Assembly (NCBI GenBank): GCA_963921195.1
Contig: OY992537.1
Span: 99,158,736 to 99,222,735, forward strand
Reading direction: 5' to 3'
DNA length: 64,000 nt
Origin: Pegoplata infirma
Taxonomy: Eukaryota; Arthropoda; Insecta; Diptera; Anthomyiidae
The translations under genes were made by a program, and so were the position numbers. Each line of letters opens with the position of its first letter. The first letter of the stretch is position 1. Positions 45,006 to 55,475 of the stretch are shown piece by piece. Below the pieces are notes generated by a model that saw only the letters and a program-made list of their open reading frames with translations, did no database searches and was not told the origin of the DNA.

Positions 45006-45235
45006 TAAATTTAATTGTAGCCAAATCAGACCATTTAAGCCCACGGTGATTTTCGTTCAAAGTGAGTTCAAGTAGAGTTTTTGGTGAAAGTTTTTTAAAA
45101 AGCCAAAACTTAAATCGAAGGGCGTCACGGGTTAAAATGATCGGATTTTTGCTCAAATTAGTTTTAAATTAAAGTTTTTCTCACGGTTTTCAATTCTGAG
45201 AAATTTTTTTGTAGACAAATTTTATAAATTAGGTA
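45006..45235 (-). repeat. 'ccgttcgaccga' repeat family fragment
   Basis: Shares TAGCCAAATCAGACCATTTAAG, GAGTTTTTGGTGAAA and GGGCGTCACGGGTTAAAATG with 13560-13660 and 15060-15130. No gene. Confidence 0.45.
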
Positions 45236-45300
45236 CTGAAAAAATAAAAATTTTCTGACCATGATTTGCAAATATGTAGATAAATTTAGCATGAAAAATC

Positions 45301-46048
45301 CAGTGTTGCCACTTCTTGGATAATTATCCAAAAAATGGATAATTTAAAAATTTTTGGATACTCTTTGGATAATTACATTTTTGGATAATTTATGGATAAT
45401 TTTATCAGTTACAATTTAAAGTTTTAAATGGACTAAATATATTTTTTTTTTATTTTAATTTGGCGATTTTCGTTAGTTTTTTCTTATTTGACAGCACTTC
45501 TTTTGTTTTTAGTTTTGGCAATATCTTTAAATTTGGAGCTTTTTAAATTTCAAAGCCTTATTGGACCACAAAAAATATGGTCTTTTTGATTATTTGGATG
45601 TCCAAATTAATTGAGCAAACAGTTTTAAAATTACAAATTGTGCTGGTGAAAATCTTTTTCTATATTTAGAAAATGTTTTTAAATTTCTTATGATTTACGA
45701 AATCAATTATCTTCAAATACTAAAAAAAAATTTAACTATTATAATTTAAAATAATTTTTATTCTGAACAGTAGAAAATGTATGATTTTTATTTAAAAAAT
45801 AATTTCATTTAGGCTGGATTACTCAGTGCTCCGTTATAAAATAACTCTCCGTTAAATTTAACTTTTTCATACAAATTTTGACATAAGGCTCCGTTAAATC
45901 GGCAGTTAGCAGCTAACTTTTTATTGAGTAATCCGCCATTGTTCTTTAAATTGAAAAAATGTTTTTGATATTTTGGATAATTTTCGGGATTTTGGATATT
46001 TTCGGACAAACTTCTGGATAATTTATTGGTTCACTGGTGGCAACACTG
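45301..46048 (+). mobile_element. hAT-like element H3, deleted relative of H2
   Basis: CAGTGTTGCCACTTCTTGGA and GGTGGCAACACTG are flanked by GAAAAATC on both sides (45293-45300, 46049-46056), a perfect 8-bp duplication. It shares the GGATAATTATCCAAAA subterminal repeats with H2 and lies in opposite orientation. 45825-45945 is a separate TTAAATTTAAC / GGCTCCGTTAAATCGGCAG block not seen in H2. Confidence 0.8.
45590..45700 (+). pseudogene. hAT transposase fragment with internal deletion
   Basis: A frame reading ..NSFKITNCAGENLFLYLENV then FKFLMI is colinear with the H2 remnant (KTTNCAGENLFLNLEVV-FKFLMI). It then jumps to DNA matching ACGAAAT..AATTATCTTCAAATACT, skipping the conserved LPFSNSSVER block, so the product could not dimerise normally. 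Confidence 0.6.
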
Positions 46049-46056
46049 GAAAAATC

Positions 46057-46540
46057 AAATAAGCACATCTGGTGGCGTGTAAGTAATATTTTCGTAAATT
46101 TTTAATTTCTTAACACTCATACGACCTGTGATTAATTTAGACCCTAAAAGTATGCAATATTTTTTACGATAAAAATCACATTGGCAAATATGTTGGCGTA
46201 TGGGTATTTTTTTGGAAATGTTTTAATTCTTAGCACACATACGACATGGTGTACTTATTTTAAATCTAAAAACCATAAACGTGACCTAAAATGCAAAAAG
46301 CCCTAACTAACATTTTATTAATTTTACAGGAGCAGCAAAAAACAATACATATTGAATAAAAGTTTGAATTTGTTAACAACTTTGTTGGTTTTGATTGAAT
46401 TGGACTAAAATGTTTAAAGGACGTACGTTTTGTTAATATGCATTAAAATAAATCACAAAATGATTTTGAATATGTATTTCTATTTCGGTTCATTGGCGAT
46501 TTCGCAATTCACATGTTTATTTTTATTTTGTTTTTGCTAT
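46057..46540. other. Low-repeat stretch; no supported gene
   Basis: No copy elsewhere in the window. Two diverged CACTCATACGACCTG / CACACATACGACATG blocks suggest an old duplication of about 130 bp. TTTTACAG followed by GAGCAGCAAAAAACAATACA and GAATAAAAG (46321-46364) looks like an acceptor plus a polyadenylation signal, but support is weak. Confidence 0.3.
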
Positions 46541-46995
46541 AAAATCGCCAATTTTTATTATGTGACCCCAATTTTTTTGAAATTTTCAAAAAATTGCGGG
46601 TTTTCCCACATTCATTTGGAATTTTTGAAAAATTTTAAAATATAATAAATTATTTTGCGATACATTATTTTGATTGATTTTGGCCTGCTGAGTACGAATA
46701 TCATATCCGTAATCGGCCAATTGGTCAACATATTTCTAAAAATGGTGTTTTTTTCATACGTTCAAAAAATTAAGGAAAAAAAATTCTCAAATTTTGTTTC
46801 CAAAATATGTATAATGTATTTCAAGTCATGTTTTTTTTATTTTTTTTTTAATTTTTCACATAATTTTGAGGTCTTGTAAAATAAAAATTTGCCCGAAAAA
46901 TTGGGAAAAGCAAAAGTTGAAGATAAAAATGCTGCTCTTCTTCGAGATATGCATGTCTTTCTGTAACTGGTTATTTAGTGCGGAATGTCTCATAT
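46540..46995 (+). repeat. 'ccgttcgaccga' repeat family fragment
   Basis: TTGATTTTGGCCTGCTGAGTACGAATATC, GTAATCGGCCAATTGGTCAA and ATACGTTCAAAAAATTAAGG match the family; it ends with GCGGAATGTCTCATATAT, like 18180. No coding signal. Confidence 0.4.
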
Positions 46996-47239
46996 ATGTA
47001 CAATGTAGTTAAACATTATTTGGGGTATTCACTTCAAAAATCTTTTACTGAAGCTACTATCAAAAAAATTGTCTCAAAATATCAACACTTTTGGAAAAAC
47101 TGACTCAGAATTTAAGAGTTTTCTAGTGAAAAATTTGTCTCAGAGTTTAAGTTTTTTGCCATAGAAAAAAACAATAAGAGGAGTTTTTCTATAGACAAGA
47201 ATTCTAAAAATTTCAAAATTTTGTATAAGTTTATTCGAG

Positions 47240-47530
47240 GTTAATTTGAGTAGGTTTATTCTAGCTCGAGGTCATTATTTCCTTTAATAATTAAAACAAT
47301 GATATTCTCATAGAATAATTTTCAAGAAAATTAGTTTTCTGTTTTAAATTTATTTATGTTGGTCATTTTTTTGCAAGACCTAATCGACACGTGTTTCGGG
47401 ATTTGTCAGATCCCATTGTTAAGATTATTTAGCAAAAATAAAAACCCTATACTACAAGCAGAAAAGGGTCTTTAATGACAATCGTTAATGATCAAACTAA
47501 AATATTAATACATATTCGACTTTACTCTTA
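47240..47530 (+). repeat. 'CACGTGT' dispersed repeat family, copy 2
   Basis: TCTAGCTCGAGGTCATTATTTCC, GTTTTAAATTTATTTATGTTGGTC, GCAAGACCTAATCGACACGTG and TTTGTCAGATCCCATTGTTAAG; opposite orientation to 21540-21880. Confidence 0.5.
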
Positions 47531-47552
47531 TTGGGAATTTTCGTCATCTAAT

Positions 47553-47734
47553 TCAACAGACAGACAGATAGACGGACGGACAGAAGGACGGACGGACATA
47601 GCTAGATCGTCTTACAATCGATCGAGGATCATAAATATATATATTCTTTATGGGGTCCTTGACCAATATTTCGAGGTGTTACAAATGCAATGACAAACTC
47701 ATATATACCCTCTATCACTAGAGTGGAGGGTATA
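47553..47734 (-). mobile_element. DINE-1 fragment: 5' end and core
   Basis: Minus orientation: TATACCCTCCACTCTAGTGA start at 47734, GACCCCATAAAGAATATATA, and (GGAC/AGAC)n core at 47555-47600, where it is cut off next to a 'CACGTGT' repeat. Confidence 0.6.
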
Positions 47735-47739
47735 CAAAT

Positions 47740-48240
47740 TGTGAACATTTTATTTTTATTTAACAAAAATATTTATTTTAAAAATTTTAGCATTTTTCTA
47801 AAGATCTTTTCAATAACATAAACTAATTCACGGAAATCGCCAAGTACCCTTTAAAAGAGTTTCATGTTGCTTTTTTTTGCATGAGCATCATTTCTAACAT
47901 GAATATCCTTAATAGATTTAAAAATTGCATTTTTTTTGCTATCATTTTTTCCTATCATGGCAATTACGAACGTTATTGTCAATATTTTATCATTACAATC
48001 ACAACGTTTACACTGGACTTACTAATTATTTTTCAAAGAGGACACTTTAAACTTAATTTTAACAAGTTTTCAAGACAAACACAAACGACCAAGGACGAAA
48101 GAACAAATTATAGAAGTTAATTAAGAAATGAAAGAAGAACAAGACTACGATAAATAAAATAAAGTATACAAGTTTTATAACAAGAGTGTTTGCATTTTAA
48201 AAGTGGGTTAGTTGGAAATTGAGTAGAATAATATTTTTAT
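47740..48240. other. Low-repeat stretch, likely host background
   Basis: Relatively complex sequence (AAGACAAACACAAACGACCA, GAAAGAAGAACAAGACTACG) without copies in the window. A 79-codon frame (47881-48120) has no motif I recognise and is not supported as a gene. Confidence 0.3.
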
Positions 48241-48564
48241 TTATAACTAGGGATGTGTTTTCCATGCAAATGCATGTTTTTTGTCAATAGTCTAATAACG
48301 ATATCTAACAATTATCTTTTCGAATCGAGAAATTTGCGTTAAAATGGCATCGATTTGTTTTTGCATATTTTTGCTTATTTTGGTGAAAATACATATTTTG
48401 GTAAAAATGCATATTTTTGCATATTTTGGTTTTAAATGCATATTTTGTGCATATTTCCAACTTTTAAGTGCATATTTTTGCATATTTTGGCATAAAATAG
48501 CAAAAACACACATTGAAATTTGTTTGTTTCAAAAACTGATTAAAATTTGAAAACTTTATTTAAA

Positions 48565-51088
48565 AACAACTAAAAAAGCTAAATTCGGCCTTGCCGAATG
48601 TATTAATAATCTCCACAATTTTAAAAAAATTATTGCAAAAAACTTAAAAAAAAAAATTTGAAAAAAAATTTCCGCGAAAAAATTTTTGGAAAAAAAATCC
48701 GCGATTTTTTTCTTTTTTTGGCAAAAAATGTATTCGTACTTGTTTAAGTACCTGCAGTGTTCAATTATGTTCACATATGTCAACCAGCAGCCGAATTAAA
48801 GCATTTTGTATTTTTAGGTTATGTTGAATGTACCAAAATTTTTGAGGTGTCCTTACATTTTCGTTCATAACTTTTGAACCGCTGAACCGATATCGCTCAA
48901 ATGCAATACCAAACTGCTCAGGAGAACTTTCAATAAATATGTTAAGTTTCAGTCATGTCCGTGTAATATTTTGGTTGTGATCACCATTTCCACAGACAGA
49001 CGGACATCGCTAAAATGTCTTAAAATCGATCACTGATCAATAATATATGGGGCATTCCATGTGAAATCGGACACTTTGAAAAACTTTTTTTTTAGATTTT
49101 CCCAATTTGTTTACAGTTTTTAGTACCCTTCGAAAACTCCTTTGTGGTAAATTTTCAGATTTTCTTGATGACCCGTTCAAAAGATATCGAATTTTTAAAA
49201 ATTGGTAGTTTGTTCCTTTACTCAAACTTCTTTTAATCATAACTTCTTCAATAATGGTCCAAATTTCAAATTTTTTTTTTCAAAATTTTTGTTTTTCTAA
49301 GTACTTTCTAAAAAAAAATCCCAAAAAATTCTTAAAAGCGCTCTAGTATGCGATTTTTAAGTTTTAAGATTTAAATCTCATTTTTGAAACTGTTCGTACT
49401 CTTCGATTTTTTTGTAATTTTTTTGTGTAAAACTTCTATCAATTCTACAAATTTTTTGCCCAGGACGATCGTGGGATAACGATTATTACTATTTTTTAAA
49501 ATTTTTTGAAAAAATTTTATTGTAATTTTCCAATCTTAAAATCATTTCTACTGCTCCAATGGTGCGTCATAGAGGGGTCCTTTATAAGACCGACCCCCAT
49601 TAATTTTTACGTCTTAACATTTCTTTGGAACAAACTAATACCCTATCTCCAATTTCTAAGGGGGCTCCCACACAAAACGACATTTTTTAAAATTTTTTCC
49701 AACCGCTCTAACTGCCCTAATAGTGCCCTTAGAGCAACAAAATGTATGATCGACCCACAATATTTTTTTAGTCCAAACATTTTCTCTGAACTCACCTACC
49801 CTCCATCTTTAACTGTTAAGGCGGTCCCCATACAATTTTTTTTATTTTTTGTAAATTTGTTTTATTTAATCAGCTTCTACCGGTCCAATGGTGCGTCCGA
49901 GAGGGGTCATTAGTGAGACCGACCCCCATTTATTTTTACCCTACAACATTTTTTCAAAACATACCTACGCCCTATCTCCACTCCCTTAGCAGGCTCCCAT
50001 ACAAATAACAGTTGGAGCAAATTTTATAAAAATTTAATTTTGTATGGGAGCCTACTTAGGGAGTGGAGATAGGGCGTAGGTATGTTTTAAAAAAATGTTG
50101 TAGGGTAAAAATAAATGGGGGTCGGTCTCACTAATGACCCCTCTCGGACGCACCATTGGACCGGTAGAAGCTGATTAAATAAAACAAATTTACAAAAAAT
50201 AAAAAAAAATTGTATGGGGACCGCCTTAACAGTTAAAGATAGAGGGTAGGTGTGTTCAGAGAAAATGTTTGGACGAAAAAAATATTGTGGGTCGGTCATA
50301 CATTTTGTTGCTCTAAGGGCACTATTAGGGCAGTTAGAGCGGTTGGAACAAATTTTAAAAAATGTCGTTTTGTGTGGGAGCCCCCTTAGAAATTGGAGAT
50401 AGGGTATTAGTTTGTTCCAAAGAAATGTTAAGACGTAAAAATTAATGGGGGTCGGTCTTATAAAGGACCCCTCTATGACGCACCATTGGAGCAGTAGAAA
50501 TGATTTTAAGATTGGAAAATTACAATAAAATTTTTTCAAAAAATTTAAAAAAATAGTAATAATCTTTATCCCACGATCGTCCTGGGCAAAAATTTTGTAA
50601 AATTGATAGAAGTTTTACACAAAAAAATTCAAAAAAATCGAAGAGTACAAACAGTTTCAAAAATGAGATTTAAATCTTAAAACTTAAAAATCGCATACTA
50701 GAGCGCTTTTAAGAATTTTTTGGGATTTTTTTAGAAAGTACTTAGAAAAACAAAAATTTTGAAAAAAAAAATTTGAAATTTGGACCATTATTGAAGAAGT
50801 TATGATTAAAAGAAGTTTGAGTAAAGGAACAAACTACCAATTTTTAAAAATTCGATATCTTTTGAACGGGTCATCAAAAAAATCTGAAAATTTACCACGA
50901 AGGAGTTTTCGAAGGGTACTAAATACTGTAAGCAAATTGGGAAAATCTAAAAAAAAAGTTTTTCAAAGTGTCCGATTTCACATGGAATGCCCCATATATA
51001 CTTTATGGGGTCCTAGAAAGATATTTCGATGAGTTACAAACGGAATGACAAACTTATATATACCCTTTATCACTAAGTGGAGGGTATA
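48565..51088 (-). mobile_element. DINE-1 split by a foldback
   Basis: Minus orientation. 3' hairpin AAATTCGGCCTTGCCGAAT at 48580-48598, GTGAACCGATATCGC-type middle at 48860-48900, short core (CAGACAGACGGACATCG) at 48990-49010, and 5' end CACTAAGTGGAGGGTATA ending at 51088. It belongs to the same subfamily as 55978-59895 and provides the empty site for the Harbinger-like element there (ATGTCAACCAGCAGCCGAAT at 48776). Confidence 0.65.
49049..50993. mobile_element. GGGGCATTCC foldback, nearly perfect 1.95-kb palindrome
   Basis: GGGGCATTCCATGTGAAATC and its complement bound two arms of about 970 bp meeting at about 50015 (TAGGGCGTAGGTATG / CATACCTACGCCCTA). It lies in the DINE-1 at a run of TA (AATAATAT | ATATATACTTT); comparison with 59800-59815 fits a 2-bp TA duplication. 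Each arm has the same frame in opposite orientation (49506-49913 plus, 50087-50539 minus; begins MKKFYCNFPILKSF), which I do not recognise. Arm identity alone can explain its preservation. Confidence 0.75.
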
Positions 51089-51419
51089 AAAAATAGAAAA
51101 AAATATTATTTTAAATTTTTTTACAGATTGTTTTAGTTTCTAAAAAATCTTGCTTTCATAAAGTTTTCAATGTTACTATTCAAACCCGACGTTTTTTTTT
51201 ACTTTTTTTAGAAGTTTTTCACATGAAAACAGATTTTTATTGCACAAGTTTTATTTTTTAGTGCATATTTTTAGGGGTTTTAGAGCATATTTTGAATTTT
51301 TTACCACATATTTTCGAGTTTTTAGTGCATGAAAATATCATCCCTATTTATATCGTTTCAGTTATATGCCATAATATGTTTTTTGTAACGAAAATTAATA
51401 TAAAAAAATTTTGATAAAG

Positions 51420-51720
51420 ATTATTCCAGCTCAAGGTGATATTTCTTTAACTAATCATTTCGATGATATTGTCAAAGTTACAATTTTGAAGAATTATTTA
51501 TAAATTTTTATAAATTTTTTCTTGAAAAACTATAAATTCTGGTTATGTCTACTTACATAAATATACTATAAGACCTTATGTTTTGTCACTAAAGATTGCC
51601 AATTTTCTTAATACTCTTGACAGTGAAATCTGACAAATTCCGAAAAACGTGTCGAGTAAGTCCTGCAAAATGACCAAATCAATTTAAAACAAACAACTTT
51701 ATAAATAGTTTTTTGAAAAT
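51420..51720 (-). repeat. 'CACGTGT' dispersed repeat family, copy 3
   Basis: GACAAATTCCGAAAAACGTG, GAGTAAGTCCTGCAAAATGACC and AATTTAAAACAAAC; same orientation as 21540-21880, diverged. Confidence 0.45.
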
Positions 51721-51795
51721 TGTTACTTTGACAGGATTAGATTAGAAAGAGGCCCTATGCACAGGGACCTATTTGATCTTTTGTGCAGCCAAGTA

Positions 51796-52824
51796 CACTC
51801 AAAAAAAAAGTGAACTAAAATCTGTGAAAATTAACTCAATTTTGAGAAAAAGAGGGAATGATTTGGCTCCAAAGATTTTTTTCTTGGTTTTAGTTCATAA
51901 TTTTCACAAAAATAAGGAAAACAAAGCTATTTAATTTTAAGCCAATTTTAACTAGAAAATGGGAAAAATTATACTTCACATTTTAGAAATAGATTGGGTC
52001 TAGACCTTGGACCCATGGGTTCGGACCCCATTTAACTCGAGACCCCGTTGGGTCCTTTAAGGGTCCCCATAGATTTTGAACCAAAACTTGTGTCCGTTTC
52101 GCTCTAACTTGCTTAGTTTTTGAGATACGCTAATAAGGGGCCTGATAGGGTCTTGAGAATCTTAAAAGCCGGATAACTCAAAAAGTGCGGAAGTGTTCTA
52201 CGAGTCAACAGATACAAAAATGCCGTTGGACGTTTTCTCGTGTTGGCAGTACTTACCGAGATATGTGCATATATAAAATCTCGGGAATTTCAAATTTTAG
52301 ATCTAAAATTAGGGTCTTGAGACCCCGACAGATATGCAGAGCTAGGCTATTCCATCTTTGTAGTCTTTCTTATCCGTTTCGCTCTATCTCGCTTAGTTTT
52401 CGAGATATCGCCATTTTGAATTTTTAACTAAATTCTAAGATGTTTACTAAATTCTCAGAAGTCATTAACTAAATTCTAAGAAGTAAACTTCCTCAATTCA
52501 AAGAAGAGAAAAACGATGATGTTTTTTTTAGTAAATTTTAACTAAACTTGAACTTTGTTTTTTAAGAAATATGTCTTAAAAATAAAGATACGATTCTTAG
52601 ATTTGTAGAAAATTTCTTTGGCAGTAAGAATTTTTTTCCTAATACTAAAAAAATCCATTTAAAGAAAACTATGAACTAATTATAAGTATGTGAACTAAAA
52701 TTTTGTCCTCATAGTTAAGAAAATTTCTCATTTTTAAGTTAAATTTAACGAAATTTTAAGAAAATTCATGATAAATTTTCAAAGACATTTTTTCCTTAAT
52801 TTTAGCTAGGTCTTTTTTTCAGTG
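51796..52824. mobile_element. TA-flanked MITE with CACTCAAAAAAAAAGTGAAC end
   Basis: CACTCAAAAAAAAAG and CTTTTTTTCAGTG lie between TA dinucleotides (51794-51795, 52825-52826). AACTAAAATTTTG / TTAGTTAAAATTC words fill both sides. The centre (51990-52430) is less AT-rich, with repeated GGGTCTTGAGA, GGACCC and CGTTTCGCTCTA(T/A)CT(T/C)GCTTAG blocks that occur twice. The 80-codon frame from 52185 crosses this centre and resembles nothing I know. Confidence 0.5.
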
Positions 52825-52949
52825 TAGGTGGCCTTTGACAATATCATCGTAATGATTAGTAACAAAAATATGACCTTGAGCTAGAATAATTTTTCTCAAA
52901 ATAGAATTGTATAGGTCGAATAATGAATAAATTTAATTAATTTAAGAAT

Positions 52950-53290
52950 TAAAACAGAATATAGAAAAAAAAAAAATTCTAAATTTTTCAGAAATATATT
53001 CTAAGTAGGTTTATTCTAGCTCGAGGTAATTATTTTCCTTACTAATTAAAACTATGGTATTCTCATAGAATAATTTTCAAGAAAATAATTTTTCTGTTTT
53101 AAATTTATTTGTGTTGGTCATTGTTGCAAGACTTAATTGACACGTGTTTTTGTCGTGGAATTTGTCAGATTCCATTATCAAGATTCTTTTGCAAATAAAA
53201 AACACAATACTTTAAGTAGCAGAGGGATTTTAATGACAAATCACTAATGATCAAATAAAATATTAATACATTTTCGACTCTAATCTTTTT
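52950..53290 (+). repeat. 'CACGTGT' dispersed repeat family, copy 4
   Basis: GTTTATTCTAGCTCGAGGTAA, CTCATAGAATAATTTTCAAG, GCAAGACTTAATTGACACGTG and GATTCCATTATCAAGATTC; the most complete copy here, running through GACAAATCACTAATGATCAAA. Confidence 0.55.
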
Positions 53291-53875
53291 CAGAAATATT
53301 TTGTCTCTTTTGATTTAAGAAGATTATAGATAAATATTTGGCAACAGAAAAGTTGTTGTTTTTGCCAATTTTAGTAACCTCAGAATTGCTTAAAATAAAC
53401 TTTTATTACGTTTTCGAGTTTAATGAAGTTATCAAAATACCCACGTATACCTTATAAAATTATGTTATATGTGACCTAAACTAAAGAAAAACTAAAAATA
53501 GTTATTGCTAGTTGAAGATACTGACAATGAGTGTTTGTCGAAATATGTTTCTTGGATTTTTCAAATAAATTATATCAATTTCAACATCAGTTAACTATGA
53601 AAGAATTAAGATGCGAAAAAGGTAATAAATATTAATTACACTGGAAAAAATATTGCTCGAAAAATGAGATGACAAATGGAGAAGGTGACATTCAGAATAG
53701 AAGAATTTTGAGAAATTAAAAAATTTTATTTTCTATTGAAATAGAGTGAAAGACACAAAACAATTCATGATTTTCAAAACATTTTTTTTTTAAGTTCTTG
53801 ATTTCAAAGACATTTCTCTTAAGACAATTTTTTTACTGATTACAAAACCTTTTCTAAAGATCTATTCGAAAGGGG
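53290..53875. other. Low-repeat stretch; no supported gene
   Basis: AT-rich unique sequence between the 'CACGTGT' repeat and the hexamer satellite. No conserved frame, terminus or repeat partner seen. Confidence 0.3.
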
Positions 53876-53880
53876 GTAAG

Positions 53881-55160
53881 CCAAAGCTAAAGCTAAAGCT
53901 AAAGCTAAAGCTAAAGCTAAAGCTAAAGCTAAAGCTAAAGCTAAAGCTAAAGCTAAAGCTAAAGCTAAAGCTAAAGCTAAAGCTAAAGCTAAAGCTAAAG
54001 CTAAAGCTAAAGCTAAAGCTAAAGCTAAAGCTAAAGCTAAAGCTAAAGCTAAAGCTAAAGCTAAAGCTAAAGCTAAAGCTAAAGCTAAAGCTAAAGCTAA
54101 AGCTAAAGCTAAAGCTAAAGCTAAAGCTAAAGCTAAAGCTAAAGCTAAAGCTAAAGCTAAAGCTAAAGCTAAAGCTAAAGCTAAAGCTAAAGCTAAAGCT
54201 AAAGCTAAAGCTAAAGCTAAAGCTAAAGCTAAAGCTAAAGCTAAAGCTAAAGCTAAAGCTAAAGCTAAAGCTAAAGCTAAAGCTAAAGCTAAAGCTAAAG
54301 CTAAAGCTAAAGCTAAAGCTAAAGCTAAAGCTAAAGCTAAAGCTAAAGCTAAAGCTAAAGCTAAAGCTAAAGCTAAAGCTAAAGCTAAAGCTAAAGCTAA
54401 AGCTAAAGCTAAAGCTAAAGCTAAAGCTAAAGCTAAAGCTAAAGCTAAAGCTAAAGCTAAAGCTAAAGCTAAAGCTAAAGCTAAAGCTAAAGCTAAAGCT
54501 AAAGCTAAAGCTAAAGCTAAAGCTAAAGCTAAAGCTAAAGCTAAAGCTAAAGCTAAAGCTAAAGCTAAAGCTAAAGCTAAAGCTAAAGCTAAAGCTAAAG
54601 CTAAAGCTAAAGCTAAAGCTAAAGCTAAAGCTAAAGCTAAAGCTAAAGCTAAAGCTAAAGCTAAAGCTAAAGCTAAAGCTAAAGCTAAAGCTAAAGCTAA
54701 AGCTAAAGCTAAAGCTAAAGCTAAAGCTAAAGCTAAAGCTAAAGCTAAAGCTAAAGCTAAAGCTAAAGCTAAAGCTAAAGCTAAAGCTAAAGCTAAAGCT
54801 AAAGCTAAAGCTAAAGCTAAAGCTAAAGCTAAAGCTAAAGCTAAAGCTAAAGCTAAAGCTAAAGCTAAAGCTAAAGCTAAAGCTAAAGCTAAAGCTAAAG
54901 CTAAAGCTAAAGCTAAAGCTAAAGCTAAAGCTAAAGCTAAAGCTAAAGCTAAAGCTAAAGCTAAAGCTAAAGCTAAAGTTAAAGCTAAAGCTAAAGCTAA
55001 AGCTAAAGCTAAAGCTAAAGCTAAAGCTAAAGCTAAAGCTAAAGCTAAAGCTAAAGCTAAAGCTAAAGCTAAAGCTAAAGCTAAAGCTAAAGCTAAAGCT
55101 AAAGCTAAAGCTAAAGTTAAAGCTAAAGCTAAAGCTAAAGCTAAAGCTAAAGCTAAAGCT
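53881..55160. repeat. (CTAAAG)n hexanucleotide satellite, about 213 units
   Basis: 1.28 kb of almost perfect AAAGCT repeats; the only internal changes I see are two C-to-T substitutions (near 54980 and 55117) and an A-to-G change at the right edge. The 455-codon minus frame (poly Ser-Phe) crossing it is forced by the 6-bp period, and the plus strand is open too (Lys-Ala). It is not a gene. Confidence 0.95.
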
Positions 55161-55164
55161 GAAG

Positions 55165-55475
55165 CATTTGAAAATAATGCATAAATTCAGAAAAAAACTG
55201 GTTGAACCCCTAATTTGACATGCTTTCAAATCTCACAACTACAACAATTAATTACAATAACTAAACAATTTTCCAAAATTTAAGCATAATAATTACAACA
55301 TTAATAACATTTCAAGTTGTTGCTTTAAATAATACACAATTATGTATGTAAATAATATTTGTATTTCCAATTTGTTGATTTTGCTGCTGTTCATTGCAGT
55401 TGTCTTGTTGATGCTGCAAAATTTACTTATGTACATACATAAATTTTAGTAGATATTATTTTACATAATCAAATA
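55165..55475. other. Low-repeat stretch, likely host background
   Basis: ACAACTACAACAATTAATTAC, TTTGCTGCTGTTCATTGCAG and TACTTATGTACATACAT have no partners in the window. No gene supported. Confidence 0.3.

Larger units (their letters stand above)
48248..51346. mobile_element. hAT-like ATGCA-family element, split by a DINE-1
   Basis: TAGGGATGTGTTTTCCATGCA at the left and TGCATGAAAATATCATCCCTA at the right flank TTTATAAC / TTTATATC (one mismatch in 8). Inside both ends are GCATATTTTGGT / AGTGCATATTTTT repeats, as in 24969-25507. Between them sits a DINE-1 (48565-51088). Confidence 0.6.

Noticed and set aside
49506..50539. 135- and 150-codon frames of a possible conserved protein
   Set aside because: They are mirror images in the two arms of a palindrome; similarity follows from arm identity, and no motif is recognised. 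Kept only as a question under findings.
53862..55229. 455-codon minus-strand frame of repeated Ser-Phe
   Set aside because: It is the translation of a hexamer satellite; any 6-bp repeat without a stop gives an open frame, and the plus strand is open as well.
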